6,836 nucleotides of DNA from Clostridiales bacterium (lineage in GTDB: Bacteria; Bacillota; Clostridia; Lachnospirales; WRAX01): NCBI GenBank assembly GCA_031277155.1, contig JAITMW010000123.1:1-6836 (forward strand), written 5' to 3'. The notes under the pieces were generated by a model that saw only the letters and a program-made list of their open reading frames with translations, was not told where the DNA came from and did no database searches. Below, piece after piece: positions 1 to 6,354 of this stretch. Position 1 is the first letter of the stretch, and each line of letters opens with the position of its first letter. A program made the translations under genes and the position numbers.

Positions 1-2231
1 AACCCTCCGACGGCGCGCCTATAACCGTGCCATCCCAGGATATGGTTTTGGGGATTTATTATTTGACAATCGCAAAAGACAATGAGCCCGGCGAAGGCAA
101 GGTTTTTAAAGACGAAGACGAGGCCTTGATTGCTTATGACAGCAAGAATGTCACTTTGCACAGCAAAATCAAGGTTCGGCGCGAAATGGAAATTGATGGC
201 GCGCGCCACAGCCGCATTGTGGAAACCACGGTTGGCCGCATAATTTTTAACGAGGCCATTCCGCAGAATTTGGGCATTGTGGACCGTTCCACGCCCGAGG
301 GCGCGCTTAGCTATGAAATCGATTTTGTCTGCGACAAAAAGGCATTGCAGGGGATTATTGACCGTTGCATAAGCCGCTTAGGCTTTACGGAAACGGCCGT
401 TGTCCTTGATAAAATAAAGGATTTGGGCTTTAAATTCTCCACACGGGGGGCTTTGACCGTGTCCGTTTCTGACATGGAAATTCCCGTGGACAAGGCCGAT
501 ATTATCGCCAAGGCGGAGCTTGACGTGGAAAATGTTACCAAAATGTTCCGCAGGGGCCTTATGACCAATGAGGAGCGCCACGAAAGGGTTATATCCATTT
601 GGAACGAGGCCAATGACATCATCGCCGACCAACTTATTGAAGGTTTGGGAGAATTTAACAATATCCAAATGATGGCCACCTCGGGCGCCAGAGGCTCCAG
701 GGCACAAATTAAACAGCTGGCGGGCATGCGCGGCCTGATGGTTTCCCCCTCGGGTGATATTATCGAGCTTCCGATTAAATCCAATTTCCGTGAGGGCCTG
801 TCTGTTTTGGAATATTTCCTGTCCGCCCACGGCGCGCGCAAAACCCTGTCCGACACGGCCCTGAAAACCGCCGATTCCGGATATCTGACGCGCCGCCTGG
901 TGGATGTTTCGCAAGATATCATCATCCGTGAGGACGACTGTGTCGGCGACGATGCCGACAAGCCCGGCATGTGGGTGACAGCCTTTACGGACAAAGCCAT
1001 AGAGGGCAGCGACAGCTATGAGGTGATTGAATCCCTGCGCGACAGGATTGTGGGGCGTTGGTCCATCAACGAGGTGCTGCATCCCGAAACCGGCGAAGTG
1101 CTGGCGGAGGCCGACAGCATGATTTCTCCCGATGCCGCCGCCGCCATAGAGGCCGCCGGGGTGCAAAGCCTGTATATCCGTACAATCCTCACATGCCGCT
1201 GCAAAATCGGCCTGTGTTCCAAATGCTATGGCGCAAATATGGCCAGCGGCCGCCCTGTGCGCACAGGCGAGGCCGTGGGCATCATTGCCGCGCAATCCAT
1301 CGGAGAGCCGGGCACGCAGCTGACAATGCGCAATTTCCATACGGGCGGCATTGCCTCCAATGAAGATATCACCCAGGGCCTGCCCCGTGTTGAAGAGCTT
1401 TTTGAGGCCAGAAAGCCCAAGGGCCTGGCCATCATTGCCGAATTTGGCGGCATTGTGGGCATTTCGGACAACAAAAAGAAGCGCGAGGTCATCATTACGA
1501 ATCAGCAGACCGGCGATGTGAAGGAATATCTCATCCCTTATGGCTCGCGCATTTGCGTGGCCGGCGGCGATATTGTCGAGGCCGGCGACGAAATTACGGA
1601 AGGCAGCGTATATCCCCACGACATCTTGAAAATCAAGGGCCTGCGCGGTGTGCAGGACTATATGCTGCAAGAGGTGCAGAGGGTATATCGTCTTCAGGGC
1701 GTGGACATCAATGACAAGCATATCGAGGTTATTGTGCGCCAGATGCTGAAGCGCGTCCGCGTGGAAGAAAACGGGGATTCCAGCTTCCTGCCCGGCAGCC
1801 TGATTGACTGGCTGGACTTTGAAGAAAAAAACGCCGACCTTGTGCGCCGGGGTCTTACCCCTGCCGCCGGCAGCCGCGTGCTGCTGGGCATTACAAAGGC
1901 CTCGCTGGCCACGGACAGCTTCCTATCGGCCGCCAGCTTCCAAGAGACCACCAGGGTGCTGACCGAGGCAGCCATCAAAGGCAAGGTTGACCCGCTGATT
2001 GGCCTGAAAGAAAATGTCATCATTGGCAAGCTGATACCCGCGGGCACCGGTATGCCGCTGTATCGCAACATTGATGTGGTGGGCGAGGGCGAAGGCCCCG
2101 CCAGATATGGCTATACGGAATACAGCGAGGGCGGCAAGGCCGCAGACGCGCCCGAATCTACGGAATTGACGGAAGAAGATGTGGCGCCGCCTATGGAAAG
2201 CGTGGTCGCGGCCACCGAATATAACGAGTAA
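1..2231 (+). CDS. rpoC: DNA-directed RNA polymerase subunit beta-prime, C-terminal part (5' end outside window)
   Basis: This is the catalytic large subunit of RNA polymerase. The frame is open from base 3, where it reads into the conserved PSQDMVLG stretch, so the GTG at 27 is an internal valine codon and not a start. About 742 residues are present; the first 480-500 or so, including the NADFDGD catalytic aspartates, lie upstream. Visible elements in order: the bridge helix (bases 828-908, with HGARKTLSDTALKT), the zinc site with four cysteines (codons at 939, 1194, 1215 and 1224), the AAQSIGEPGTQLTMR trigger-loop base and its catalytic histidine (HTGG, near 1338), then the LLGITKASLATDSF and AASFQETTRVL segments near the end. 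The trigger loop runs directly into DITQGLPRVEELFEARKPKG, lacking the roughly 190-residue insertion of the E. coli protein, as in Firmicutes. An extra cysteine sits at 1200. The protein ends in a variable acidic tail. Identity is certain. Confidence 0.98.
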   Translation, partial: PSDGAPITVPSQDMVLGIYYLTIAKDNEPGEGKVFKDEDEALIAYDSKNVTLHSKIKVRREMEIDGARHSRIVETTVGRIIFNEAIPQNLGIVDRSTPEGALSYEIDFVCDKKALQGIIDRCISRLGFTETAVVLDKIKDLGFKFSTRGALTVSVSDMEIPVDKADIIAKAELDVENVTKMFRRGLMTNEERHERVISIWNEANDIIADQLIEGLGEFNNIQMMATSGARGSRAQIKQLAGMRGLMVSPSGDIIELPIKSNFREGLSVLEYFLSAHGARKTLSDTALKTADSGYLTRRLVDVSQDIIIREDDCVGDDADKPGMWVTAFTDKAIEGSDSYEVIESLRDRIVGRWSINEVLHPETGEVLAEADSMISPDAAAAIEAAGVQSLYIRTILTCRCKIGLCSKCYGANMASGRPVRTGEAVGIIAAQSIGEPGTQLTMRNFHTGGIASNEDITQGLPRVEELFEARKPKGLAIIAEFGGIVGISDNKKKREVIITNQQTGDVKEYLIPYGSRICVAGGDIVEAGDEITEGSVYPHDILKIKGLRGVQDYMLQEVQRVYRLQGVDINDKHIEVIVRQMLKRVRVEENGDSSFLPGSLIDWLDFEEKNADLVRRGLTPAAGSRVLLGITKASLATDSFLSAASFQETTRVLTEAAIKGKVDPLIGLKENVIIGKLIPAGTGMPLYRNIDVVGEGEGPARYGYTEYSEGGKAADAPESTELTEEDVAPPMESVVAATEYNE

Positions 2232-2236
2232 AACTC

Positions 2237-2274
2237 AATGGCAGGGGCGGCATATGCGGCCCCTGCCATTTATT
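2237..2274 (+). terminator. Rho-independent terminator after rpoC
   Basis: A perfect 12-base-pair inverted repeat (arms 2237-2248 and 2259-2270, AATGGCAGGGGC and its complement) encloses a 10-base loop and starts 5 bases after the rpoC stop codon. The right arm ends in TTTATT, a short and imperfect U-run. The GC-rich stem core and its position make it a good terminator for the RNA polymerase operon. The loop contains an ATG (2254) in the frame of the next gene, but it has no Shine-Dalgarno site. The weak U-tract may allow some readthrough into the helicase gene, whose own promoter I could not identify. Confidence 0.7.
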
Positions 2275-2283
2275 GGTGATATT

Positions 2284-3384
2284 ATGAAACTTGATTTTGA
2301 GGCGATGATAGGCGGCAAATTGGCGGAAAAGCTGGCAAAGGCGGGCATTGTTTTGCCCACGGAAATACAGCGGGCCGCCATCCCCGTCATCATGGCAAAT
2401 CGGGATTTGATAGCCCAGTCGCCCACGGGCACGGGCAAGACGCTGGCATATCTTTTGCCCATCGCGGCACGCATAAATCCGGAAATTAGGGCCGCGCAGG
2501 CCGTGATTGTCGCGCCCACATACGAGCTTGCCGCACAAATTGCCAGGGTTGCGGGGGGCCTGATGGATGACGGGTTGGACGTGGCCCTGCTGATAGGTTC
2601 TGGGGGCAAGGCGCGTCAGCTGGAGGCGCTGAAGAAAAAGCCGCGCATTGTCGTGGGCTCCATAGGCCGCATTTTGGAATTTATTGCCGAAAAAAAGCTG
2701 AGTGTGCATCATGTGAAAACGCTGGTGTTTGACGAGGCCGACAGGCTGTTTGACGGCGAAAATATGACGAATATCGAGAGGCTGATAAAATCCACCTTAA
2801 GAGAGCGCCAAATTTTGCTGTTTTCGGCAAAAATTCCCATGGGGACGCGCAATTTGGCCACGCCCCTCATGAAGGAGCCGAAAATATTGATGCCCGACAC
2901 CGATTTGCCCAAAAATATCAGCCATTTTTATATCATCGCTGCCAATTTACGAGAGAAATTTGAGATTTTGCGCAGGCTGGTACACGCCAAAAATATGTCT
3001 GCCGCCGTGGTTTTCATCAACAGGCCCTTTGCCGTGGAAAAAACGGCGGAGCGCCTTAATTTCCACAAATTGTCCGCGCGTCCCCTGTATGGCGCGGCGG
3101 ACAAGCTGCGGCGAAGGCAGGCCCTGGACGACTTTCGCGCGGGGCGCGCAAGGCTTTTGGTGGCCAGCGACATAGGTGCCCGGGGCCTGGATATCCACGG
3201 TCTTGCCCATGTGATAAACCTGGATTTGCCCGACGGCGCGTCCGCTTATCTGCATCGGGCCGGGCGCTGCGGCAGGATGGGCGCGGACGGCCGGGTATAT
3301 TCCATTGTCACCGCCGGCGAGGCGGCCAAATTGGACAAAATTGCAAGAAAATTGGGCATAGAGATTAAACAGCTGCGGAGGTGA
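2284..3384 (+). CDS. DEAD-box ATP-dependent RNA helicase, short YfmL-like type
   Basis: The product is a 366-residue ATP-dependent RNA helicase, likely acting in ribosome assembly or RNA remodelling in the cytoplasm. Visible motifs: Q motif PTEIQ (Q29), motif I SPTGTGKT (46-53), motif Ia PTYEL (78-82; usual form PTREL), GSIGR (125-129) where TPGR is usual, motif II DEAD (150-153), motif III SAK (181-183) where SAT is usual, motif IV VVFINR, motif V ARGLDI (299-304) and motif VI HRAGRCGR (324-331). The protein is essentially two RecA-like domains with no C-terminal RNA-binding extension. From memory, length and wording (SPTGTGKTLAY, the HxVKT run before DEAD, TLRxRQ before motif III) fit the B. 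subtilis YfmL group, whose member has a role in ribosome biogenesis. The start is the ATG at 2284 because GGTGAT at 2275-2280 lies at correct spacing; upstream in-frame codons fall in rpoC or the terminator loop. The next gene follows after 4 bases. Confidence 0.95.
   Translation: MKLDFEAMIGGKLAEKLAKAGIVLPTEIQRAAIPVIMANRDLIAQSPTGTGKTLAYLLPIAARINPEIRAAQAVIVAPTYELAAQIARVAGGLMDDGLDVALLIGSGGKARQLEALKKKPRIVVGSIGRILEFIAEKKLSVHHVKTLVFDEADRLFDGENMTNIERLIKSTLRERQILLFSAKIPMGTRNLATPLMKEPKILMPDTDLPKNISHFYIIAANLREKFEILRRLVHAKNMSAAVVFINRPFAVEKTAERLNFHKLSARPLYGAADKLRRRQALDDFRAGRARLLVASDIGARGLDIHGLAHVINLDLPDGASAYLHRAGRCGRMGADGRVYSIVTAGEAAKLDKIARKLGIEIKQLRR
3377..3384 (+). promoter_or_regulatory. Shine-Dalgarno site of the AraC-family gene, overlapping the helicase stop
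   Basis: GGAGGTGA is a near-complete match to the anti-Shine-Dalgarno sequence. Its last three bases are the helicase TGA stop codon, and the ATG at 3389 lies 7 bases after GGAGG. This arrangement supports co-transcription and possible translational coupling, and it fixes the start of the regulator. Confidence 0.85.
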
Positions 3385-3388
3385 GCGC

Positions 3389-4360
3389 ATGAATAAGGCC
3401 CTTATTGAAAAATTGATGCCCATAACCGCCGAAGAAGAGCGGGTTTTGGAAAGCGGCGAGATAGACCCGGCAATTTATACGGAAAACACGGATTTTGTGA
3501 TTGACAGCCGCAAGCTGCTATCCGCCAGCAAGCTGATTGAAATCCGCCGCCACACGCGCTTTGTGCATTTTCCGAAGCATCGCCATAATTACATAGAGGT
3601 TGTGTACATGTGCCAGGGCGAGACGACGCATGTGGTCAATGACGAATCCATACGGCTGGAAGAGGGCGACCTGCTTTTCCTCAGCCAGCGGGCGGTGCAT
3701 GAGATTTTGCCGGCGCGAAAAGAGGACATAGCCATCAATTTTATCATACTGCCGGAATTTTTCGAGCAAATGTATGCCATGCTGGAAGAGGAGAAAAGCC
3801 TCCTTTCGGAGTTTATAATCGGCTGCCTGTTTCAGCGGCACAGCAATTACAACTATCTGTATTTTAATGTGGCGGGCGTGCTGCCCATACAAAATTTGGT
3901 AGAGATTTTGGTATATTATGTCTCCGGAGAGCATACAGACCAGAGCCTGCTGGCCATAAAGCAGCGCACAATGGCGCTTTTGCTGGTACAGCTGATGCAT
4001 TTTGCGGACAAAATGCGCACCAGCCAGGACGGCACAAGCGTGGACAGCCTGGCGGTGGCCGTGCTGAAATATATTGACGCAAAGTATAAAGACGCCACCC
4101 TGACAGAATTTGCGGCCATGCAAAATTATGACATGGCGTGGGTCAGCAAGGAAATAAAGCGGCAAATTGGCAAAACTTTTAAGGAGCTGCTTCATGAAAA
4201 GCGCATGTCGCTGGCCATATATCTGCTGGTGCATACAAAAATTTCCATTGCCGAGCTGATGGAAATCATCGGCTATGAAAATTCCAGCTTCTTCCACAAA
4301 AAGTTTAAGGGGCGATATGGCATGTCGCCCAAAGAATATAGGCAAAAATCGCGCGCTTAG
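3389..4360 (+). CDS. AraC-family transcriptional regulator with N-terminal cupin domain
   Basis: The product is a 323-residue cytoplasmic DNA-binding regulator. The N-terminal half carries a cupin-type sensor fold: H64, H66 and E70 in the segment HRHNYIEVVY, then the EEGDLLFL strand-turn and H104, the pattern seen in AraC-type sugar or small-ligand sensors. A helical linker follows (about 120-215). The C-terminal 100 residues form the two helix-turn-helix motifs of the AraC/XylS family: the first about 222-275, the second about 286-318 (ISIAELMEIIGYENSSFF followed by the family signature GMSPKEYR). The gene follows the helicase after 4 bases and is followed by a lipoprotein start after 12 bases, so the three look like one transcription unit. 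The ligand cannot be read from the sequence. Because rhaA lies about 740 bases downstream with its own promoter, a rhamnose-sensing role is possible but is only inference from proximity. Confidence 0.94.
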   Translation: MNKALIEKLMPITAEEERVLESGEIDPAIYTENTDFVIDSRKLLSASKLIEIRRHTRFVHFPKHRHNYIEVVYMCQGETTHVVNDESIRLEEGDLLFLSQRAVHEILPARKEDIAINFIILPEFFEQMYAMLEEEKSLLSEFIIGCLFQRHSNYNYLYFNVAGVLPIQNLVEILVYYVSGEHTDQSLLAIKQRTMALLLVQLMHFADKMRTSQDGTSVDSLAVAVLKYIDAKYKDATLTEFAAMQNYDMAWVSKEIKRQIGKTFKELLHEKRMSLAIYLLVHTKISIAELMEIIGYENSSFFHKKFKGRYGMSPKEYRQKSRA

Positions 4361-4372
4361 GAGGAAAAGCAA

Positions 4373-4902
4373 ATGTCAAAGAAGCGGCATAAAAAACTGA
4401 TAGCAGCTATGACCTTAATAATAACAATGTTTTTTATGACAAGCTGCGAAGATGAAATGGCGCGCGGAATCTATGCCGGTGATTATCCTGACCTTTATAC
4501 GGTTGCAATAAATTCCATGAAGTTGAAGAACTAAAGGAACGCAACAGCTGGAATCAACCCCTTAACCTTGATAATGCTGTCAGGACCGAGATTGTTCGTA
4601 GTAAAGGGGATGGGCCGGTAAATGATAGGGCTTTAAGGGATGCTTATAATGCAGCTCTTGGAGAGGATGCTCACAGCAGCGCTTTGACTCGTTCAGTTTT
4701 TCTTACCACGGATAACTATGGGCGTTCTGTGTATTCGGTAATGGGAACCCATGCCTCTGGCCGCTTTGCCGTCCTCCTCTTCCAACCCGACCACTCCTTC
4801 GACCCAATCTTAGGCGTTATGGAGCTGCATGACTTACAGCGCTATCAAGACGCGCTAAAAGAATTCAAGATACAAAATGGCTGGAATACCACACCGGGTT
4901 GA
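4373..4902 (+). pseudogene. Small secreted lipoprotein gene broken by a frameshift
   Basis: The ATG at 4373 has an excellent Shine-Dalgarno site (AGGAGG, 4359-4364, overlapping the preceding stop). It opens a 53-residue frame that ends at the TAA at 4532-4534. Residues 1-25 form a lipoprotein signal peptide: a basic start (KKRHKK), a hydrophobic core (LIAAMTLIITMFFM) and a lipobox M-T-S-C with Cys25 as the lipidated residue. From 4492 on, the frame one base back is open without a stop to the TGA at 4900-4902, reading a plausible soluble domain with TDNYGRSVYSV and FQPDHSFDPILGVMELHDL. One extra base in the 4492-4531 overlap would join both parts into about 176 residues; the AAA run at 4510-4512 is one candidate site. 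No canonical slippery heptamer is present there, so a mutation or a sequence error is likelier than programmed frameshifting. A hand count gives about 46% GC for 4381-4860, lower than in the rpoC lines I sampled. I do not recognise the family with confidence. Confidence 0.65.
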
Positions 4903-4967
4903 AGCCACCCCTCTAGAGGGGAATAACCACCCCGGCGCTTCGCGCCACCCCTCCACAGGAGGGGAAT
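4888..4967. repeat. Two-unit palindromic repeat element (REP-like)
   Basis: There are two related units in tandem. Unit 1 (4888-4924) and unit 2 (4926-4967) share the frame ACCAC(A/C)CCGG, a variable middle, GCCACCCCTC, then AGGGGAAT. Unit 1 holds the perfect palindrome CCCCTCTAGAGGGG (4908-4921). Unit 2 holds two small hairpins: GGCGC-TTC-GCGCC (4934-4946) and CCCCTCC-ACA-GGAGGGG (4948-4964). This build, with a short hairpin-forming unit placed right after a gene, is like the dispersed palindromic elements found in many copies in bacterial genomes. Unit 1 overlaps the broken lipoprotein frame and supplies its last codons (ACC ACA CCG GGT) and its TGA. No T-run follows, so it is a poor intrinsic terminator, although the hairpins may protect RNA ends. 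Whether it is multicopy in this genome cannot be seen here. Confidence 0.6.
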
Positions 4968-4977
4968 GGGGCGCTAT

Positions 4978-5064
4978 GGGCATTTTTATGGAATATTTTT
5001 GTTTTGCACAAAAACGGTCGGCATATTTCATGAAAATAGTCCTTTTTTTGTGGGCATGTTTATG
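4978..5064 (+). promoter_or_regulatory. Three related boxes upstream of rhaA, possible operator sites
   Basis: Three similar 13-14 base boxes lie between the repeat element and the rhaA promoter: GGGCATTTTTATG (4978-4990), CGGCATATTTCATG (5019-5032) and GGGCATGTTTATG (5052-5064). The first and third differ at one position. The third overlaps the extended -10 element. Direct repeats of this size next to a promoter could be binding sites of an AraC-type activator, but the start-to-start spacing (41 and 33 bases) is not the classic one of about 21 bases, and AT-rich leaders yield chance matches. This is a weak, testable call. Confidence 0.3.
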
Positions 5065-5071
5065 CTACAAT
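5043..5071 (+). promoter_or_regulatory. Probable sigma-A promoter of rhaA with extended -10
   Basis: TGCTACAAT at 5063-5071 is an extended -10 element (TG-n-TACAAT). Seventeen bases upstream of TACAAT the -35 position (5043-5048) is only a T-run, a poor match to TTGACA, as is common when an extended -10 is present. Transcription would start near 5078, giving a leader of about 24 bases that contains the Shine-Dalgarno site of rhaA. The site is the best promoter match I found in the gap between 4903 and 5101. Confidence 0.5.
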
Positions 5072-5090
5072 TGTGGAAAGTTCAGTAAAT

Positions 5091-5098
5091 GAGGTGAT
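5091..5098 (+). promoter_or_regulatory. Shine-Dalgarno site that places the rhaA start at an ACG codon
   Basis: GAGGTGAT is an eight-base match to the extended Shine-Dalgarno consensus. Seven bases separate GAGG from the ACG at 5102. The same nine bases GGTGATATT precede the ATG of the helicase gene at 2284 with identical spacing, which makes ACG the positional equivalent of ATG here. An in-frame TGA at 5090-5092 excludes any start further upstream, and the first in-frame ATG, GTG or TTG downstream is the GTG at 5234. Confidence 0.8.
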
Positions 5099-5101
5099 AT
5101 T

Positions 5102-6352
5102 ACGGATACTATCAGCGAAATTCGCTTTAAGCAGGCCCAGGCCATATATAAAGAGATTGGCGCCAGCGCCGAGGGGGCGGTTGCGTCGCTGGCGCAAATT
5201 CCCATATCCATCCATTGCTGGCAGGGCGATGATGTGTCCGGCTTTGAGGGAGGCGCGCGGTCCGGCGGCGGTCTGGCGGTGACGGGCAACTATCCCGGCC
5301 GCGCGCGCAATCACGCGGAATTGATGGAGGACATAGCAAAGGCCCTTTCGCATATTCCCGGAAAGCATCGCCTTAATTTGCACGCAAGCTATGCCATAAC
5401 AGACGAGAATGTTGACCGCGATGCCCTTGCGCCCAGGCATTTTGCCAAATGGGTGGATTTTGCCAAGGCCCATGGCCTTGGGCTGGACTTTAACCCCACG
5501 TATTTTTCGCATCCCAAGGCAGATGTTGCCACGCTTTCCAGCTATGACGAGGACATACGCAAATTTTGGATTGACCATGGCGTGGCCTGCCTTAAGATTG
5601 CGGAATATTTTGCGACAGAGCTGGATACATATTCGCTTTTGAATATTTGGATACCCGACGGCACAAAGGACACGCCCGCCGACAGGCAAACCCCGCGCAA
5701 ATTGCTGAAGGATTCGCTGGATGCGATATTGGCGGCCGATTATGACAGAGACAAGGTGCCGGTGTCTGTGGAATCCAAGGTGTTTGGCATCGGGCTGGAG
5801 TCCTTTACGGTGGGCAGCCACGAATTTTATATGAATTATGCCAACCGCCGCGGCATCCTTTGTATGATAGACAACGGGCATTTTCATCCTACGGAGAATG
5901 TGGCGGACAAAATTTCGTCTATGCTGGCATTTTTTGACAAGGTGGCACTGCATGTGACGCGGCCCGTGCGATGGGACAGCGACCATGTTGTGCTGTTTGA
6001 TGATGAAATGCGGGCCATAGCCGCCGAAATTATCAAACATGGCACCCACAGGGTGCTTTTGGGGCTGGATTTTTTTGACGCGGGAATAAACCGCGTTGCC
6101 GCCTGGATTTTGGGCGTGCGCGCCGCGCAAAAGGCTCTGTTGTACGCAATTTTAACGCCCCACGAAAAAATGGCGCAGCTGCAACGCCAAGGCAGACAGA
6201 CAGAGCTGCTGGTGCTGCAAGAAGAGCTGAAAACGCTGCCTTTTGGCGATGTGTGGAATTATTTTTGCCTGATTAACAATGTGGCCCCGGAATCAGACTG
6301 GTTTGCGGATATAAAAAAATATGAAAGCGACGTATTGCTGAAACGGAGTTAA
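5102..6352 (+). CDS. rhaA: L-rhamnose isomerase, apparent ACG start
   Basis: The enzyme converts L-rhamnose to L-rhamnulose, the first step of rhamnose catabolism in the cytoplasm, using divalent metal (Mn2+) on a TIM-barrel fold. Read from ACG at 5102 the product has 416 residues, close to the E. coli enzyme (419). Family hallmarks, numbered from that codon: SIHCWQGDDVSGFE (36-49), TGNYPG (61-66), LNLHASY (91-97), LGLDFNP (126-132), FSHP (135-138), NIWIPDG (181-187), VESKVFGIGLESFTVGSHEFYM (223-244), DNGHFHPTE (257-265), HVTRPVRWDSDHVV (284-297) and GLDFFDAGINR (321-331). By recalled alignment to the E. coli enzyme, the metal ligands correspond to E224, D257, H284 and D323, and H260, D292 and D294 are also kept, so the enzyme should be active. 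The GTG at 5234 would remove HCWQGDD, so it is rejected as start. No rhamnulokinase or aldolase gene lies beside it; the next gene converges from the - strand 2 bases away. Confidence 0.93.
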   Translation, partial: TDTISEIRFKQAQAIYKEIGASAEGAVASLAQIPISIHCWQGDDVSGFEGGARSGGGLAVTGNYPGRARNHAELMEDIAKALSHIPGKHRLNLHASYAITDENVDRDALAPRHFAKWVDFAKAHGLGLDFNPTYFSHPKADVATLSSYDEDIRKFWIDHGVACLKIAEYFATELDTYSLLNIWIPDGTKDTPADRQTPRKLLKDSLDAILAADYDRDKVPVSVESKVFGIGLESFTVGSHEFYMNYANRRGILCMIDNGHFHPTENVADKISSMLAFFDKVALHVTRPVRWDSDHVVLFDDEMRAIAAEIIKHGTHRVLLGLDFFDAGINRVAAWILGVRAAQKALLYAILTPHEKMAQLQRQGRQTELLVLQEELKTLPFGDVWNYFCLINNVAPESDWFADIKKYESDVLLKRS

Positions 6353-6354
6353 AA

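Noticed and set aside
378..1721. Long open frame (447 codons) on the - strand inside rpoC
   Set aside because: It lies antisense to a certain, highly conserved gene, its product is of low plausibility, and it arises from the GC-rich codon pattern.
2166..2225. Promoter for the helicase inside the rpoC end (TTGACG at 2166, TATAAC at 2220)
   Set aside because: The two elements are 48 bases apart and neither has a partner at 16-18 bases, so no convincing sigma-A promoter results.
3518..4372. Open frame of 284 codons on the - strand opposite the AraC-type gene
   Set aside because: It is antisense to a clear AraC-family gene and its composition (many H, Q and L) is typical of reverse-strand shadows.
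4492..4531. Programmed -1 frameshifting in the lipoprotein gene
   Set aside because: The direction would fit, but no X-XXY-YYZ heptamer occurs in the zero frame in the overlap; AAATTCC would need a middle-base mismatch in the A site.
5001..5015. Inverted repeat GTTTT-GCACA-AAAAC as an operator or terminator
   Set aside because: Only five A/T-rich pairs in an AT-rich leader; this is readily expected by chance.
4877..5092. Open frame of 71 codons running from the end of the lipoprotein remnant through the repeat to just before rhaA
   Set aside because: It translates the palindromic repeat and the AT-rich promoter region, has no Shine-Dalgarno site and its amino-acid content looks random. Its TGA lies in the rhaA frame just upstream of the Shine-Dalgarno site, so an N-terminal extension of rhaA is also excluded.
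5060..6130. Open frame of 356 codons on the - strand opposite rhaA
   Set aside because: It is a shadow of the rhaA coding pattern; it reads across the rhaA promoter and matches no family I know.
5234..6352. rhaA starting at the GTG at 5234
   Set aside because: It would remove 44 residues including HCWQGDD, which is conserved in the family, and no ribosome site precedes it.
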